Assembly (NCBI GenBank): GCA_023382055.1 | Contig: JAMCQN010000013.1 | Coordinates: 62,001 to 126,000 of the forward strand | Reading direction: 5' to 3' | Source: Chloroflexota bacterium | Lineage (GTDB): Bacteria > Chloroflexota > Anaerolineae > J036 > Brachytrichaceae | Length of the DNA: 64,000 bases | Shown here: positions 16,904 through 25,012 of the stretch, piece by piece | Position numbering within the stretch: the first letter of the stretch is position 1 | Layout of the letters: the number at the start of each line of letters is the position of its first letter | Translations under genes and position numbers: made by a program | The notes under the pieces: generated by a model | Seen by the model: only the letters and a program-made list of their open reading frames with translations | What the model was told of the DNA's origin: nothing | The model's database searches: none

Positions 16904-18484
16904 ATGAAATCATTCGCCAGGTTACACCTTATGGTCTGTTGTTCCCTGCTGCTGACAGCATGCCGCATCGGCGTGCCTGCGGCGGAGGCCATCACAGTCA
17001 CGATCACGTCGCCGGCGAATTATGCGACCGTTGCGCTGGGCCAGCCTGCGCAGATCGTCGTCTCGGCGACAGCGGGCGCCGGCGTCAGCCGCATCGAAAT
17101 GACAATAGATGGCGCGCTGGTCGCCGTCGCCAACAACACGGATTTAACAACTTCGTATCAGACCACGATTTATTACACACCGCTGATCCAGGGACCCCTG
17201 AACCTGGTCGTGCGCGCATACGATAAGAATAACACGGTAAGCGCCCCGGTTGGCCTGACGCTGCAATCCGTCATGGCAACCAGGCCCGCACTGAATACTG
17301 GAACCGAAGCACCCGGCGCGAAAACCGCCACGCCCACCTCGGCTATCTCAGCGACGCCGATTCCCGGAATCGCTGGACCAAACGGGTGCGACCTGAACAT
17401 GCAATTTATCGCCGATGTGTCGGTCTCCGACGGCACAGTCATCCCGTTCAACGGCGCATTTACAAAAACCTGGCGGGTGCGCAACACCGGCACTTGCGCA
17501 TGGGACAGCGCCTATAAACTGGTCTTTGCTTCAGGCGCACAAATGGGCGCGCCTGGTTCTGTGTCGATGAATCCAGTAAAACCTAATGAGGTGACGGACA
17601 TCAGCGTACCGATGAAAGCGCCGGGATCGGGCAGCGGGCCGCTCAGCGGCGAATGGCGTCTGGCCGCCCCGGATAACACCATATTCGGCAATAAGCTCAC
17701 GGTTGTCATCGCGCTTCCCGCGGCTACGACGACCCCACAGCCCACGACCATGCCTGCTACGGCGACGGTGAATCCGACTATCGAGTTCAAGGCCGGCAGC
17801 ACGAGTGTTACCAAAGGCAGTTGCACTACCCTGTCCTGGTCGACGAATAATGTGGCCGGGGTTTTCTTCAACGATACCGGGGTGACGTCGCCATCCAGCA
17901 CAGACGTGTGCCCGACCGACACGACGACCTATACCCTCAAGGTGAACTTCAACGATGGCTCCAGCACAGTCAGGCAGATCGTCATCGCCGTTACCAGCGG
18001 CGCCATCGTCTACAGTTTCGCGGACAATGCACCCTCTGCGCACTGGTATAACGATTTATCTGAGGTGCTGCCATACGGCGGGCCGGACACCGACAACCGG
18101 GGTTTCGCGATGAGTCGCGACGGCGTCGCGCTGGAGGACGGCAGTCTTCAACTCAAGGTGATCGAGACACATCCCCGCTGGGTAACGGGCGGCAATATCA
18201 GTGGAGATTTCGCCGTGTCCAACACGCTGCAGAGCGGCGACCGCTTCCGTACCCGGATCGGCTTTATCCAGGGAGCTACCGGCAGAAGCGTGACCGTGCG
18301 CGTTCTGTTCAAAGGCGTAATCATCGGGGAAGTAAGCAAGGTCTACGACGGGTCACTCAGCAACTGGGACATCGACCTGTCGTCCTTCACAGGTCAAACA
18401 GGAACTTTCACATTGCAGGCGGTCGCCATACCGAGCGCCACACAGGCATGGATATGCTGGATCAACCCGCACATCGAGCGATAG
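16904..18484 (+). CDS. surface lipoprotein with Ig-like and NBR1-like domains
   Basis: A 526-residue exported protein. The signal peptide ends at a lipobox with Cys20 (LTAC). Domains in order: an Ig-like domain (about 28-125), a Thr/Ala-rich linker, an NBR1-type Ig domain (about 160-270; FTKTWRVRNTGTCAWD is its hallmark), another Thr/Pro linker, a third Ig-like domain (about 290-370), and a C-terminal beta-rich domain (about 370-526). Such bacterial NBR1-like domains occur in surface proteins of Chloroflexota. It stands convergent to the PASTA kinase with only 7 bases between stops. Ligand unknown; an adhesive or carbohydrate-binding role is an inference. Confidence 0.75.
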   Translation: MKSFARLHLMVCCSLLLTACRIGVPAAEAITVTITSPANYATVALGQPAQIVVSATAGAGVSRIEMTIDGALVAVANNTDLTTSYQTTIYYTPLIQGPLNLVVRAYDKNNTVSAPVGLTLQSVMATRPALNTGTEAPGAKTATPTSAISATPIPGIAGPNGCDLNMQFIADVSVSDGTVIPFNGAFTKTWRVRNTGTCAWDSAYKLVFASGAQMGAPGSVSMNPVKPNEVTDISVPMKAPGSGSGPLSGEWRLAAPDNTIFGNKLTVVIALPAATTTPQPTTMPATATVNPTIEFKAGSTSVTKGSCTTLSWSTNNVAGVFFNDTGVTSPSSTDVCPTDTTTYTLKVNFNDGSSTVRQIVIAVTSGAIVYSFADNAPSAHWYNDLSEVLPYGGPDTDNRGFAMSRDGVALEDGSLQLKVIETHPRWVTGGNISGDFAVSNTLQSGDRFRTRIGFIQGATGRSVTVRVLFKGVIIGEVSKVYDGSLSNWDIDLSSFTGQTGTFTLQAVAIPSATQAWICWINPHIER

Positions 18485-18491
18485 TCTGCTC

Positions 18492-20624
18492 TTACTGGAC
18501 GCGGATCACACGAACCAGCACGCTGTTGACTCCCGGCGGCTGAGAGGGCGTGTTGCCATAATCGATGACACGCAATCGTGAACGGTCGTCATACAGGCCG
18601 ATTTCGATGCGGTAGTCGCCAGCCGGCAGATTGCCCGGCAGCGCAACTTCATAGGTGTCGGTCACCTGTGTGCCTGCCACCCAACTCGATGTGGGCGCCG
18701 GCGCGCCGTTATTCATAGGGATGCGGTCGCCATTCGTGCGCACGCCATCCGCCGGAGAACCGTCCTGCTTGAGTACATGCACGAACACACGGTAGTCGTG
18801 TCCCACACTGGCCACTGCGCGCCACAGCACGCTGAACTGAAATGTCTGGCCCGGCGCATAAGTATCCTGGTTGAAACGCGCCGAATCGATGAATACAGGC
18901 GTCATGTTCACATTCAGATCGATTTTGCCGCCGGAGCTGAGCGTCAAGTGCAACGTCTCACTGACCCCCAGTCTTGTGCCTGCCGGCGGGTCGAGTTTGA
19001 TGATGGTGCCTTCCGGCTGCAGGCCAAACGCGTTTGAAACATCCACCTGCCAGCCGACCGTGTGCAGCGTTTGGCTCAAATCCTCCGTGAACAGTTGGCC
19101 CATCAATTCATTTGGCACAATCTGGGTTTGCTCGGGCTTGCTGACGACCAGTTCAACGGAACTGCCGGTAAAAACCTGTGTGCCGGGACCGGGATTTTGC
19201 TCTAGCACTTTTGACTCAGTTGCTTTTGGATCGGGCCGCTCCTCGGTGATGTGAGACTTCAGACCCAATGCTGTCAATTGCTGGTTAGCCTGTACCAGCG
19301 TCAAACCCTGGAGTTGCGGGACCGCCACCGGCTGGAGCGCAGAATTGACCGTCGAAGTCATGGCGCCTGCTGGCGAAGCCACCATTGTGACCGGTATGGT
19401 CGTTCCCGGGTCGGGGGAGTTATATGCGCGCACGACTAAGGCCCACACCGGAATCAGACCCAGGACGCACAGGATCGTCAGCGCAGCCAGCAGCCACAGC
19501 AGGATGTCCGTGCCGCTCTGCGGCTGGGCTTGCGTGGCTCCAGCCACCGCGCCGGTGGCGCCCGTCGCGCCAGTCATGCGCGTCTGCCCGGTCGCCGCGT
19601 TCACATTCACGCTGCGGCCTGAGCCAGTCGGCGTCGCGCCGGTCGGGCGCTGCGCCATCTGCGACGTTCGGTTGACGCCGGGCGTAGCAGTCACAGGCCC
19701 GCGGCCGGTAGACAGCGCCGGCTGGGGTGTGAAGGTCTGGAGCAGGGTTTGCTCCTCGCCCTGCTGCAGATAGGATGTGAGCACACGGGCGAGTTGATCG
19801 GCATCCCGATAGCGGTTTCCGGGATCTTTGGCCAGCACGCGCCGCACGATAGCCTCAAGCTGGAGCGGGACATTGGGGTTCAGCAGGTGCAATTCGGGCG
19901 GCTCAACGGTCAGGTGCATGCGCGCCAGTTCGCGCGGGTCGCGCGTTTCAAAAGGCAACCGCCCGCTCAGCATCTCGTACAGGATAACGCCAATGCTGTA
20001 GACATCGCTGGCCGGCGTGAGTTGTGCGCCGGTCGCCTGCTCGGGCGAGAAATACTGTGGCGTGCCCCAAACGACATCGACGCGCTCGGCAATCATGGCG
20101 GTATAGGCGCGGGCAATGCCGAAATCAGCAACCTTGGCGCGTCCGTCCGGTGTGATGATGACGTTCTGCGGTTTCAGATCGCAATGCACCAGGCCGCGCC
20201 GGTGGGCATAACCTACGCCTTCGCTGACCTGGCGCACAATGCCAACCGCCTCTTCGATGGTGAACGGATGTCCCGTGGCAGCGCGGTCACGGATCGCCTC
20301 TTTGAGGTCCTGACCCTCGACAAATTCCATGACGATGTAATTGCGCTGTGTGCCATTGACCACATCGCTGCCGACATCGTAGATCGTCACGATATTCGGA
20401 TGGTTCAGGTTGGCGGCTGCCTGCGCCTCTTCCCGGAAACGCTGCACAAATTGAGGATCTTGCGCAAATTTATCGCGCAGCGTCTTGATCGCCACCACCC
20501 GGTTCAGAAGGGTGTCCTGTGCTTTGTAAACGGTCGCCATCCCGCCGCCTGCGACGATCGCGAGAAGGCGATACCGCCCGTTTAAGAGGGCGGCATTCTG
20601 TGAGTTGGCGGGTTGGTCAGTCAT
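18492..20624 (-). CDS. membrane Ser/Thr protein kinase with PASTA and C-terminal beta-sandwich domains
   Basis: A 710-residue eukaryote-like kinase. The kinase domain (about 16-290) has GGGMATVYKA, Lys47 in VAIK, HCDLKPQN (147-154), DFG (167-169) and GTPQYFSPEQ. HCD instead of HRD makes it a non-RD kinase. A Thr/Gly/Ala-rich linker leads to one transmembrane helix (about 375-400). Outside are two PASTA-like domains (about 435-565), which in relatives bind muropeptides, and then a beta-sandwich (about 590-705: VLWRAVASVGHDYRVFVHVL ... PAGDYRIEIGLYDD). The same sandwich ends three of the nearby GT-C proteins. It probably senses envelope state and phosphorylates cytoplasmic targets. Single-gene unit. 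Confidence 0.9.
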   Translation of the reverse strand: MTDQPANSQNAALLNGRYRLLAIVAGGGMATVYKAQDTLLNRVVAIKTLRDKFAQDPQFVQRFREEAQAAANLNHPNIVTIYDVGSDVVNGTQRNYIVMEFVEGQDLKEAIRDRAATGHPFTIEEAVGIVRQVSEGVGYAHRRGLVHCDLKPQNVIITPDGRAKVADFGIARAYTAMIAERVDVVWGTPQYFSPEQATGAQLTPASDVYSIGVILYEMLSGRLPFETRDPRELARMHLTVEPPELHLLNPNVPLQLEAIVRRVLAKDPGNRYRDADQLARVLTSYLQQGEEQTLLQTFTPQPALSTGRGPVTATPGVNRTSQMAQRPTGATPTGSGRSVNVNAATGQTRMTGATGATGAVAGATQAQPQSGTDILLWLLAALTILCVLGLIPVWALVVRAYNSPDPGTTIPVTMVASPAGAMTSTVNSALQPVAVPQLQGLTLVQANQQLTALGLKSHITEERPDPKATESKVLEQNPGPGTQVFTGSSVELVVSKPEQTQIVPNELMGQLFTEDLSQTLHTVGWQVDVSNAFGLQPEGTIIKLDPPAGTRLGVSETLHLTLSSGGKIDLNVNMTPVFIDSARFNQDTYAPGQTFQFSVLWRAVASVGHDYRVFVHVLKQDGSPADGVRTNGDRIPMNNGAPAPTSSWVAGTQVTDTYEVALPGNLPAGDYRIEIGLYDDRSRLRVIDYGNTPSQPPGVNSVLVRVIRVQ

Positions 20625-20735
20625 GGCGTTTCACCGGCTTTTCAAACCAGGTTTATTTTAGCTGCTTTGTGAATCAAGTAACAGCGATGTTAACTCAACA
20701 AATAAGCCATCAATCATTCCACCGACCACGGTTAT

Positions 20736-21872
20736 TCACTTCGGCATATTCTTCAGCGCGTCGTACGCCGGCCGCGTAACAGTCTGCGGATAAACCGGGT
20801 CTATCAACGCCCACCAGTATTGCTCATTATCGGGTGTCCAGTCGAATTCAGGCAATGACAGCGCGATCATCGGGCCTATCCAGGGCTGCCAGTGAGTCTT
20901 TGCCCACTCATAGGCGCGCACCATGTAGTCCGCTTTTGTTTTCTCGTCAACCGCGAACCAGGCATAATCCTTGTGGACGGGATCGGTCGTCCAGCCGAAT
21001 TCCAGGATTGCCACCTGCTTATCGGCATCGCCATGCTTAACCATGATGGCGCGCATATCTTCCACACCTCGAAAGGCGAAGAACCGCTGCCCGCCCAGAG
21101 ATGGCGTTTGCGCCGCCTTCTCCGGCGACGTCTCCGGCGCGGCTTTGAAGCCGGGGGCATGCACTCCCAGCAGGTCGAAGTAAGGTTGTGCGCCGGCCTG
21201 GTACATCGCCTCCAGGAACTCGGTGTCCGGCATGGCTTCGGGCAGTTCATTGCCGGTCGGCGCCAGGCCTGCGCTGATTACCAGCGCCTGTGGATCGACG
21301 GACTTGATCGCGAGATAGCACCCGCGCAGCATCTGCACGTATTCCGCGGGGTTGGGCGGCTGCCCGCCCCATTCGCGCGCCAGGTTAGGCTCGTTCCACA
21401 CCTGGTATCCGGCTACTTTACCGCGATAGCGCGCCGCGATCACCCCGCAGAAATCGGTGAAGTTGCGCAGGTCCTTCGGCGGTCCCGTCGCGATGCCTGC
21501 GGCATCTTTATATGAGCGGTCCCAATAGGGATCGCGGTCCAGGCGTATCAACAGCTTCAAGCCGAAGTGATTGGTCAGCGACACGACCGTATCGGCATGG
21601 CTCCAGTCATATTTGCCCTTTTCCAATTCGATATCGCGCCAGGCAAAGGTCTGTTTGACCCACGAAAAACCCGCGCTGCGGATCAGGCCCAGATCGCGCG
21701 TGGCGATTTCCGGTTTCCACCACAGGTAAGCTTCCATCCCATAACCCGGCGACGCCACACGCTCGCGCGGATATGGCAAAGGCGGCACAGACAGGGGGCC
21801 TGGAATAACCGCCGCGCATCCCAACAGAAGCAGGGATAGTACAATGGTATACAGGAATGCGTGACGCGTCAT
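20736..21872 (-). CDS. GH39-like glycosidase lipoprotein
   Basis: A 378-residue exported TIM-barrel protein. I start at the ATG at 21872, giving a signal peptide with lipobox LLLGC; the longer frame is not signal-like. The YQVWNEPN block places the likely acid/base Glu and AILEFGWTT the likely nucleophile Glu, as in clan GH-A families such as GH39. It is a clear paralog of the gene just upstream on the same strand (shared LAPTG, VHxxG and EFGW blocks). The substrate cannot be told; a surface glycan is likely given the neighbours. Confidence 0.75.
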   Translation of the reverse strand: MTRHAFLYTIVLSLLLLGCAAVIPGPLSVPPLPYPRERVASPGYGMEAYLWWKPEIATRDLGLIRSAGFSWVKQTFAWRDIELEKGKYDWSHADTVVSLTNHFGLKLLIRLDRDPYWDRSYKDAAGIATGPPKDLRNFTDFCGVIAARYRGKVAGYQVWNEPNLAREWGGQPPNPAEYVQMLRGCYLAIKSVDPQALVISAGLAPTGNELPEAMPDTEFLEAMYQAGAQPYFDLLGVHAPGFKAAPETSPEKAAQTPSLGGQRFFAFRGVEDMRAIMVKHGDADKQVAILEFGWTTDPVHKDYAWFAVDEKTKADYMVRAYEWAKTHWQPWIGPMIALSLPEFDWTPDNEQYWWALIDPVYPQTVTRPAYDALKNMPK

Positions 21873-21933
21873 GGTATGGCGATTACCTGAAGCAATCCTC
21901 TGAACCTTTATCAGCAATGCTGTCGGTAACCGC

Positions 21934-23412
21934 TCAGGGTTTGGGCATGTTGGCAATGGCATCGAACGCCGGACGCGGCGCGCCGTCGGGCCTGATGATG
22001 CTGTATGTCGCCGGATCGCCGCGGGCTTCATTCGGTTTCTGGCCGATCTTCTGAATGTAATCCAGGTTGAACACGATTCCAAACTTCACAAAACCCGCAT
22101 CCCGCATCATCTTGAAACCCTGAACGATCCAATCCGCCTGCTGCTGTTCGGTGTTATCCAGGGCGAACTCAAATCCGGGCGGATTGCCCGGCACGCCGAG
22201 ATTCTGCATCGAAGCCCAGCCGAACTCCGTCACGCACTGCGGCTTACTGGTGCGCTGATAATACCCGTACAGCGTGCTCTTGAAGGACCACGAATGATTG
22301 GGATTATCAAACGGCCCGCGGAATTTCGCTGCGGGGTTGTTGTATCCCTCATTCCAATCCTTATCCGGCGGCATGTTGTACCCATTAAGATGCACGCCGA
22401 TGCAGTCTACCAGTGCGGGTCCTCCGGCTGCCACGAATTGATCCATGTAGGCAAAGTCATCTTCGGATTGCCCGGGCGCGCTGAAGCCCGTCGGCGCCAA
22501 TGCTCCCATGACCACCAGGATGCCGGGGTCTACCGCGCGGATGCTGGGCACAACGGCTTTCAGGAATTTGACATAGTCAGCGCCGGCGATTGCACCAGAC
22601 GGCGTGGTCCACTCTCGGTCGATGTTCATCTCATTCCAGACCTCGACGGCTTGCACGCAGCCCTTATAACGGGCGATGACCTTCTCGAAAAACTTCGCAG
22701 CCAGTGAGAAATCGTCCGGCGGTCCGGTCTTGTCCGGCTTGATGGTGCTGCGCGACCAGGGCGGCGCATCGATGATGCCGAAGAGAATATTCAAGCCTTT
22801 CTTGTTGGCGTCCGCCGTAAATGCATCGAGCAATTGCCAGTTGGTCTGAGCTTTGCTGTAATCGTTCGGGTCGGGCTGGAAATCCTTCCAGCGTACCTGA
22901 GCCTTGGTCCAGTTCAACTTGAGGCGTTCGGCCATGATCGTATTCCAGTAGCCGATATCGCCCACCGGCCAGTTGCTCTGGATGCCATAACCAAAACCGG
23001 TGGGAGCCGCATGCGGCGAAGGGCACCTGAAATCAGCCAGGCCCGGGAAGGCGCCAAGCGGGTTCGCATTGCTCGCTGCAGTGGCAGTGGCGCCATTCGT
23101 CGGCGCCACACTTGTTGAAGACGGGGCGGTTGACCCCTGGCTGGTTGCCTGCGGTTCGGAACCAGCAGGCGATGACGTGCCTGCCGCTTGCGGGGTCACA
23201 TTGGGGGCATAGATAGTGACTACCACAGCGAACCTGGTCGGAGTTGTCTGGCCGGAGCTGGCGAGGCTGTTGCCGCCCAGACCGCGTATGCCAATGATGA
23301 ACAGGGCTAACCCAACCAGAAACACTACTGCAAAAGCCAGCGCACCGATCGCCATGCGCCGCTTGCGGTCGCGACCCGGGTCGATCTTAGGATTGAATGT
23401 ATAGCGACTCAT
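21934..23412 (-). CDS. membrane-anchored GH39-like glycosidase
   Basis: A 492-residue paralog of the following gene, but anchored by an N-terminal helix (about 20-43) after a basic cytoplasmic start, and with a Ser/Thr/Ala-rich linker (about 60-125) before the TIM barrel. VEVWNEMN and CVTEFGWAS carry the likely catalytic Glu pair. The ATG at 23412 is chosen over the one 21 bases upstream because the protein then begins MSRYTF; a TAGAAT box lies 11 bases before it. It follows the YbbR gene by 26 bases and may share its transcript. Confidence 0.75.
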   Translation of the reverse strand: MSRYTFNPKIDPGRDRKRRMAIGALAFAVVFLVGLALFIIGIRGLGGNSLASSGQTTPTRFAVVVTIYAPNVTPQAAGTSSPAGSEPQATSQGSTAPSSTSVAPTNGATATAASNANPLGAFPGLADFRCPSPHAAPTGFGYGIQSNWPVGDIGYWNTIMAERLKLNWTKAQVRWKDFQPDPNDYSKAQTNWQLLDAFTADANKKGLNILFGIIDAPPWSRSTIKPDKTGPPDDFSLAAKFFEKVIARYKGCVQAVEVWNEMNIDREWTTPSGAIAGADYVKFLKAVVPSIRAVDPGILVVMGALAPTGFSAPGQSEDDFAYMDQFVAAGGPALVDCIGVHLNGYNMPPDKDWNEGYNNPAAKFRGPFDNPNHSWSFKSTLYGYYQRTSKPQCVTEFGWASMQNLGVPGNPPGFEFALDNTEQQQADWIVQGFKMMRDAGFVKFGIVFNLDYIQKIGQKPNEARGDPATYSIIRPDGAPRPAFDAIANMPKP

Positions 23413-23438
23413 GAAGCACAGGCATTCTAACACGCCGC

Positions 23439-24677
23439 TTACGGGGACGTCTTGGGCGTCTCCGTGCCCATTGGCGCAAGTTCCACCTGTATCGTGGCAG
23501 GCAGTATGCTCTGCGCCGTTATCCCTGAGGGCACTCTGACGGCAGGCGTCAGTTGATGCACACCACTCGCCAATCCAGAGACATCCAGTTCCACGACCAC
23601 ATCGCTCTCCGTGAGAGTATTCAATATCGGAAGCGGCCCATTCAACAGGATGTCAACCGTATCCGGCGAGACAGTGCTCGAAAAAACAGGACTCAGCCCG
23701 ATCAATACGGGTATGCGTTTCACCGTCCGCGAGCCGATCAGCGGCTGTATGCGGATATGCACATTGACGCTGGTCTGCTTTTCCGATACCAGCGATACGC
23801 CGGGCGGCACATCCAGACCAACCTGCTCATCAACGTCGCTCTTGGCGCCATCAATCGAGACTTCCAGGGTCTCGATATACCCTTTAGTCGCCTGGACCGC
23901 TTCGACAGGGCCATAGATCGTGACAATGACCGGGTCAACCGAGACATCGGTGACAGCGTAACCTTCAGCAGGTTGTCCCTTCTTCTTCACCAGCACAGCC
24001 AGATCGCGGTAATTGCTGAGCTGCTCCATGGGTACGCGCACTGAGATGGTATCCGGGACAACCTGCACCCCCTGGACGACATCGCCCTCGCTGTCGCGCG
24101 CATAGGCGCGCACCTGTTGCTCGACCGTAGAACGCGCCCCGTCAACAGAGACAATGGCGTTTGCGCTCGCCACGCTCGAGATAGCCTGTTGCGATCCGGT
24201 GATCGTTACCTGGTAAGGGATCGAGGTGGGTGTTCCGGCGCGAAAACCCAGCGCCGGCGTGCCGATGATGCTGATGCGCAGTAACTGGGTGGTCTGCACC
24301 AGACGTTCGATCTTAACCACAGCGGTTACAGGCCTGGAAGCTAATATCTGCGCCTCAGCCACCGGCAATGTCGGTGTGAGGTAGACGACATGCTCACCGA
24401 CGCCCAGACTACTCAGGTCCACGTCAACGTGCATTCCGGCGGCATTGAGCGTGTTCAAAGTGCTGCGCGGCGCGCGAATCGTTGCCGTGATGGACTCCGG
24501 GATTGTCCCCGACCATGCATAACCGCTCAACTGGTTCAGGCCGAGTTGATCGACGCGCACGCTGATGGTGTCATCAACGATAGGGTCATCCTGCAGCGTT
24601 GCCAGCGTCCATGCGCCAAAACCAAAAAGCAGCGCAAGGGCTATCAGACCGAGGTTATTGACAAGCCAGCGAACCAT
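23439..24677 (-). CDS. YbbR-domain (CdaR-like) membrane protein
   Basis: A 412-residue protein with an N-terminal helix (about 6-25, NNLGLIALALLFGFGAWTLA) and four YbbR-type beta domains outside. The repeats can be followed by VDVDLSSL, VSVDGARS, LEVSIDGAKS and VELDVSGL segments. In many bacteria the YbbR protein CdaR controls the c-di-AMP cyclase CdaA encoded just upstream; here no cyclase gene is adjacent. The ATG at 24677 is preferred over 24695 because a TATAAT box lies 7 bases before it, which would give a leaderless mRNA. Divergent from glnA. Confidence 0.8.
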   Translation of the reverse strand: MVRWLVNNLGLIALALLFGFGAWTLATLQDDPIVDDTISVRVDQLGLNQLSGYAWSGTIPESITATIRAPRSTLNTLNAAGMHVDVDLSSLGVGEHVVYLTPTLPVAEAQILASRPVTAVVKIERLVQTTQLLRISIIGTPALGFRAGTPTSIPYQVTITGSQQAISSVASANAIVSVDGARSTVEQQVRAYARDSEGDVVQGVQVVPDTISVRVPMEQLSNYRDLAVLVKKKGQPAEGYAVTDVSVDPVIVTIYGPVEAVQATKGYIETLEVSIDGAKSDVDEQVGLDVPPGVSLVSEKQTSVNVHIRIQPLIGSRTVKRIPVLIGLSPVFSSTVSPDTVDILLNGPLPILNTLTESDVVVELDVSGLASGVHQLTPAVRVPSGITAQSILPATIQVELAPMGTETPKTSP

Positions 24678-24684
24678 TAAGCCT

Positions 24685-24690
24685 ATTATA
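24685..24690 (-). promoter_or_regulatory. TATAAT box of the YbbR gene, leaderless type
   Basis: On the minus strand TATAAT ends 7 bases before the ATG at 24677, so transcription would begin at or next to the start codon. No good -35 box is seen. Confidence 0.5.
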
Positions 24691-24750
24691 AACATCGGGC
24701 CGAATCGTGACTGAATGACGGCGCGTCGAAAGCGGTGCGGGAGAACCAAC

Positions 24751-24778
24751 TTGACGAAACTGCTGAGCGCCTTATAAT
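24751..24778 (+). promoter_or_regulatory. glnA: sigma70-type promoter of glnA
   Basis: TTGACG (24751-24756) and TATAAT (24773-24778) are spaced by 16 bases, the best promoter match in the window. The expected start is near 24785, just before the first hairpin of the leader, about 230 bases before glnA. Confidence 0.75.
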
Positions 24779-24784
24779 TGCGCC

Positions 24785-24893
24785 TCGTAAAAGTGTTGAT
24801 GCCGACACTTTTACCGTGAAAAGATTGATAGCAACGCACCTGGACGTGGTGGTTATTTACCCGATGGGAAATAACCATCACGTTTTTGTTTTT
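24785..24893 (+). ncRNA. glnA leader with two hairpins and intrinsic terminator (attenuator or small RNA)
   Basis: From the predicted start, a perfect 10-bp hairpin (24787-24796 with 24805-24814) is followed by 30 unpaired bases and then a long hairpin (24845-24858 with 24869-24882, plus an inner CCC/GGG) directly followed by TTTTTGTTTTT. This is a textbook Rho-independent terminator upstream of glnA. Either transcription of glnA is attenuated here or the promoter makes a separate RNA of about 108 bases. No known riboswitch or T-box pattern is recognised, and no antiterminator pairing was found by eye. Confidence 0.65.
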
Positions 24894-25012
24894 CGAGGGC
24901 GTTGTGTAACACTGTGACTAGCGATTTAGGATCAGGAATTGGGAATGGTACGATCCAACAGTATCCAAGATCGTCAGCAAACATCAGAGAATTGAAGGTA
25001 ACAAGGAGAGAT

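Noticed and set aside
24785-24893. T-box or known glutamine riboswitch
   Set aside because: No T-box sequence, specifier loop or glnA-motif core could be found; only two simple hairpins and a terminator are visible.
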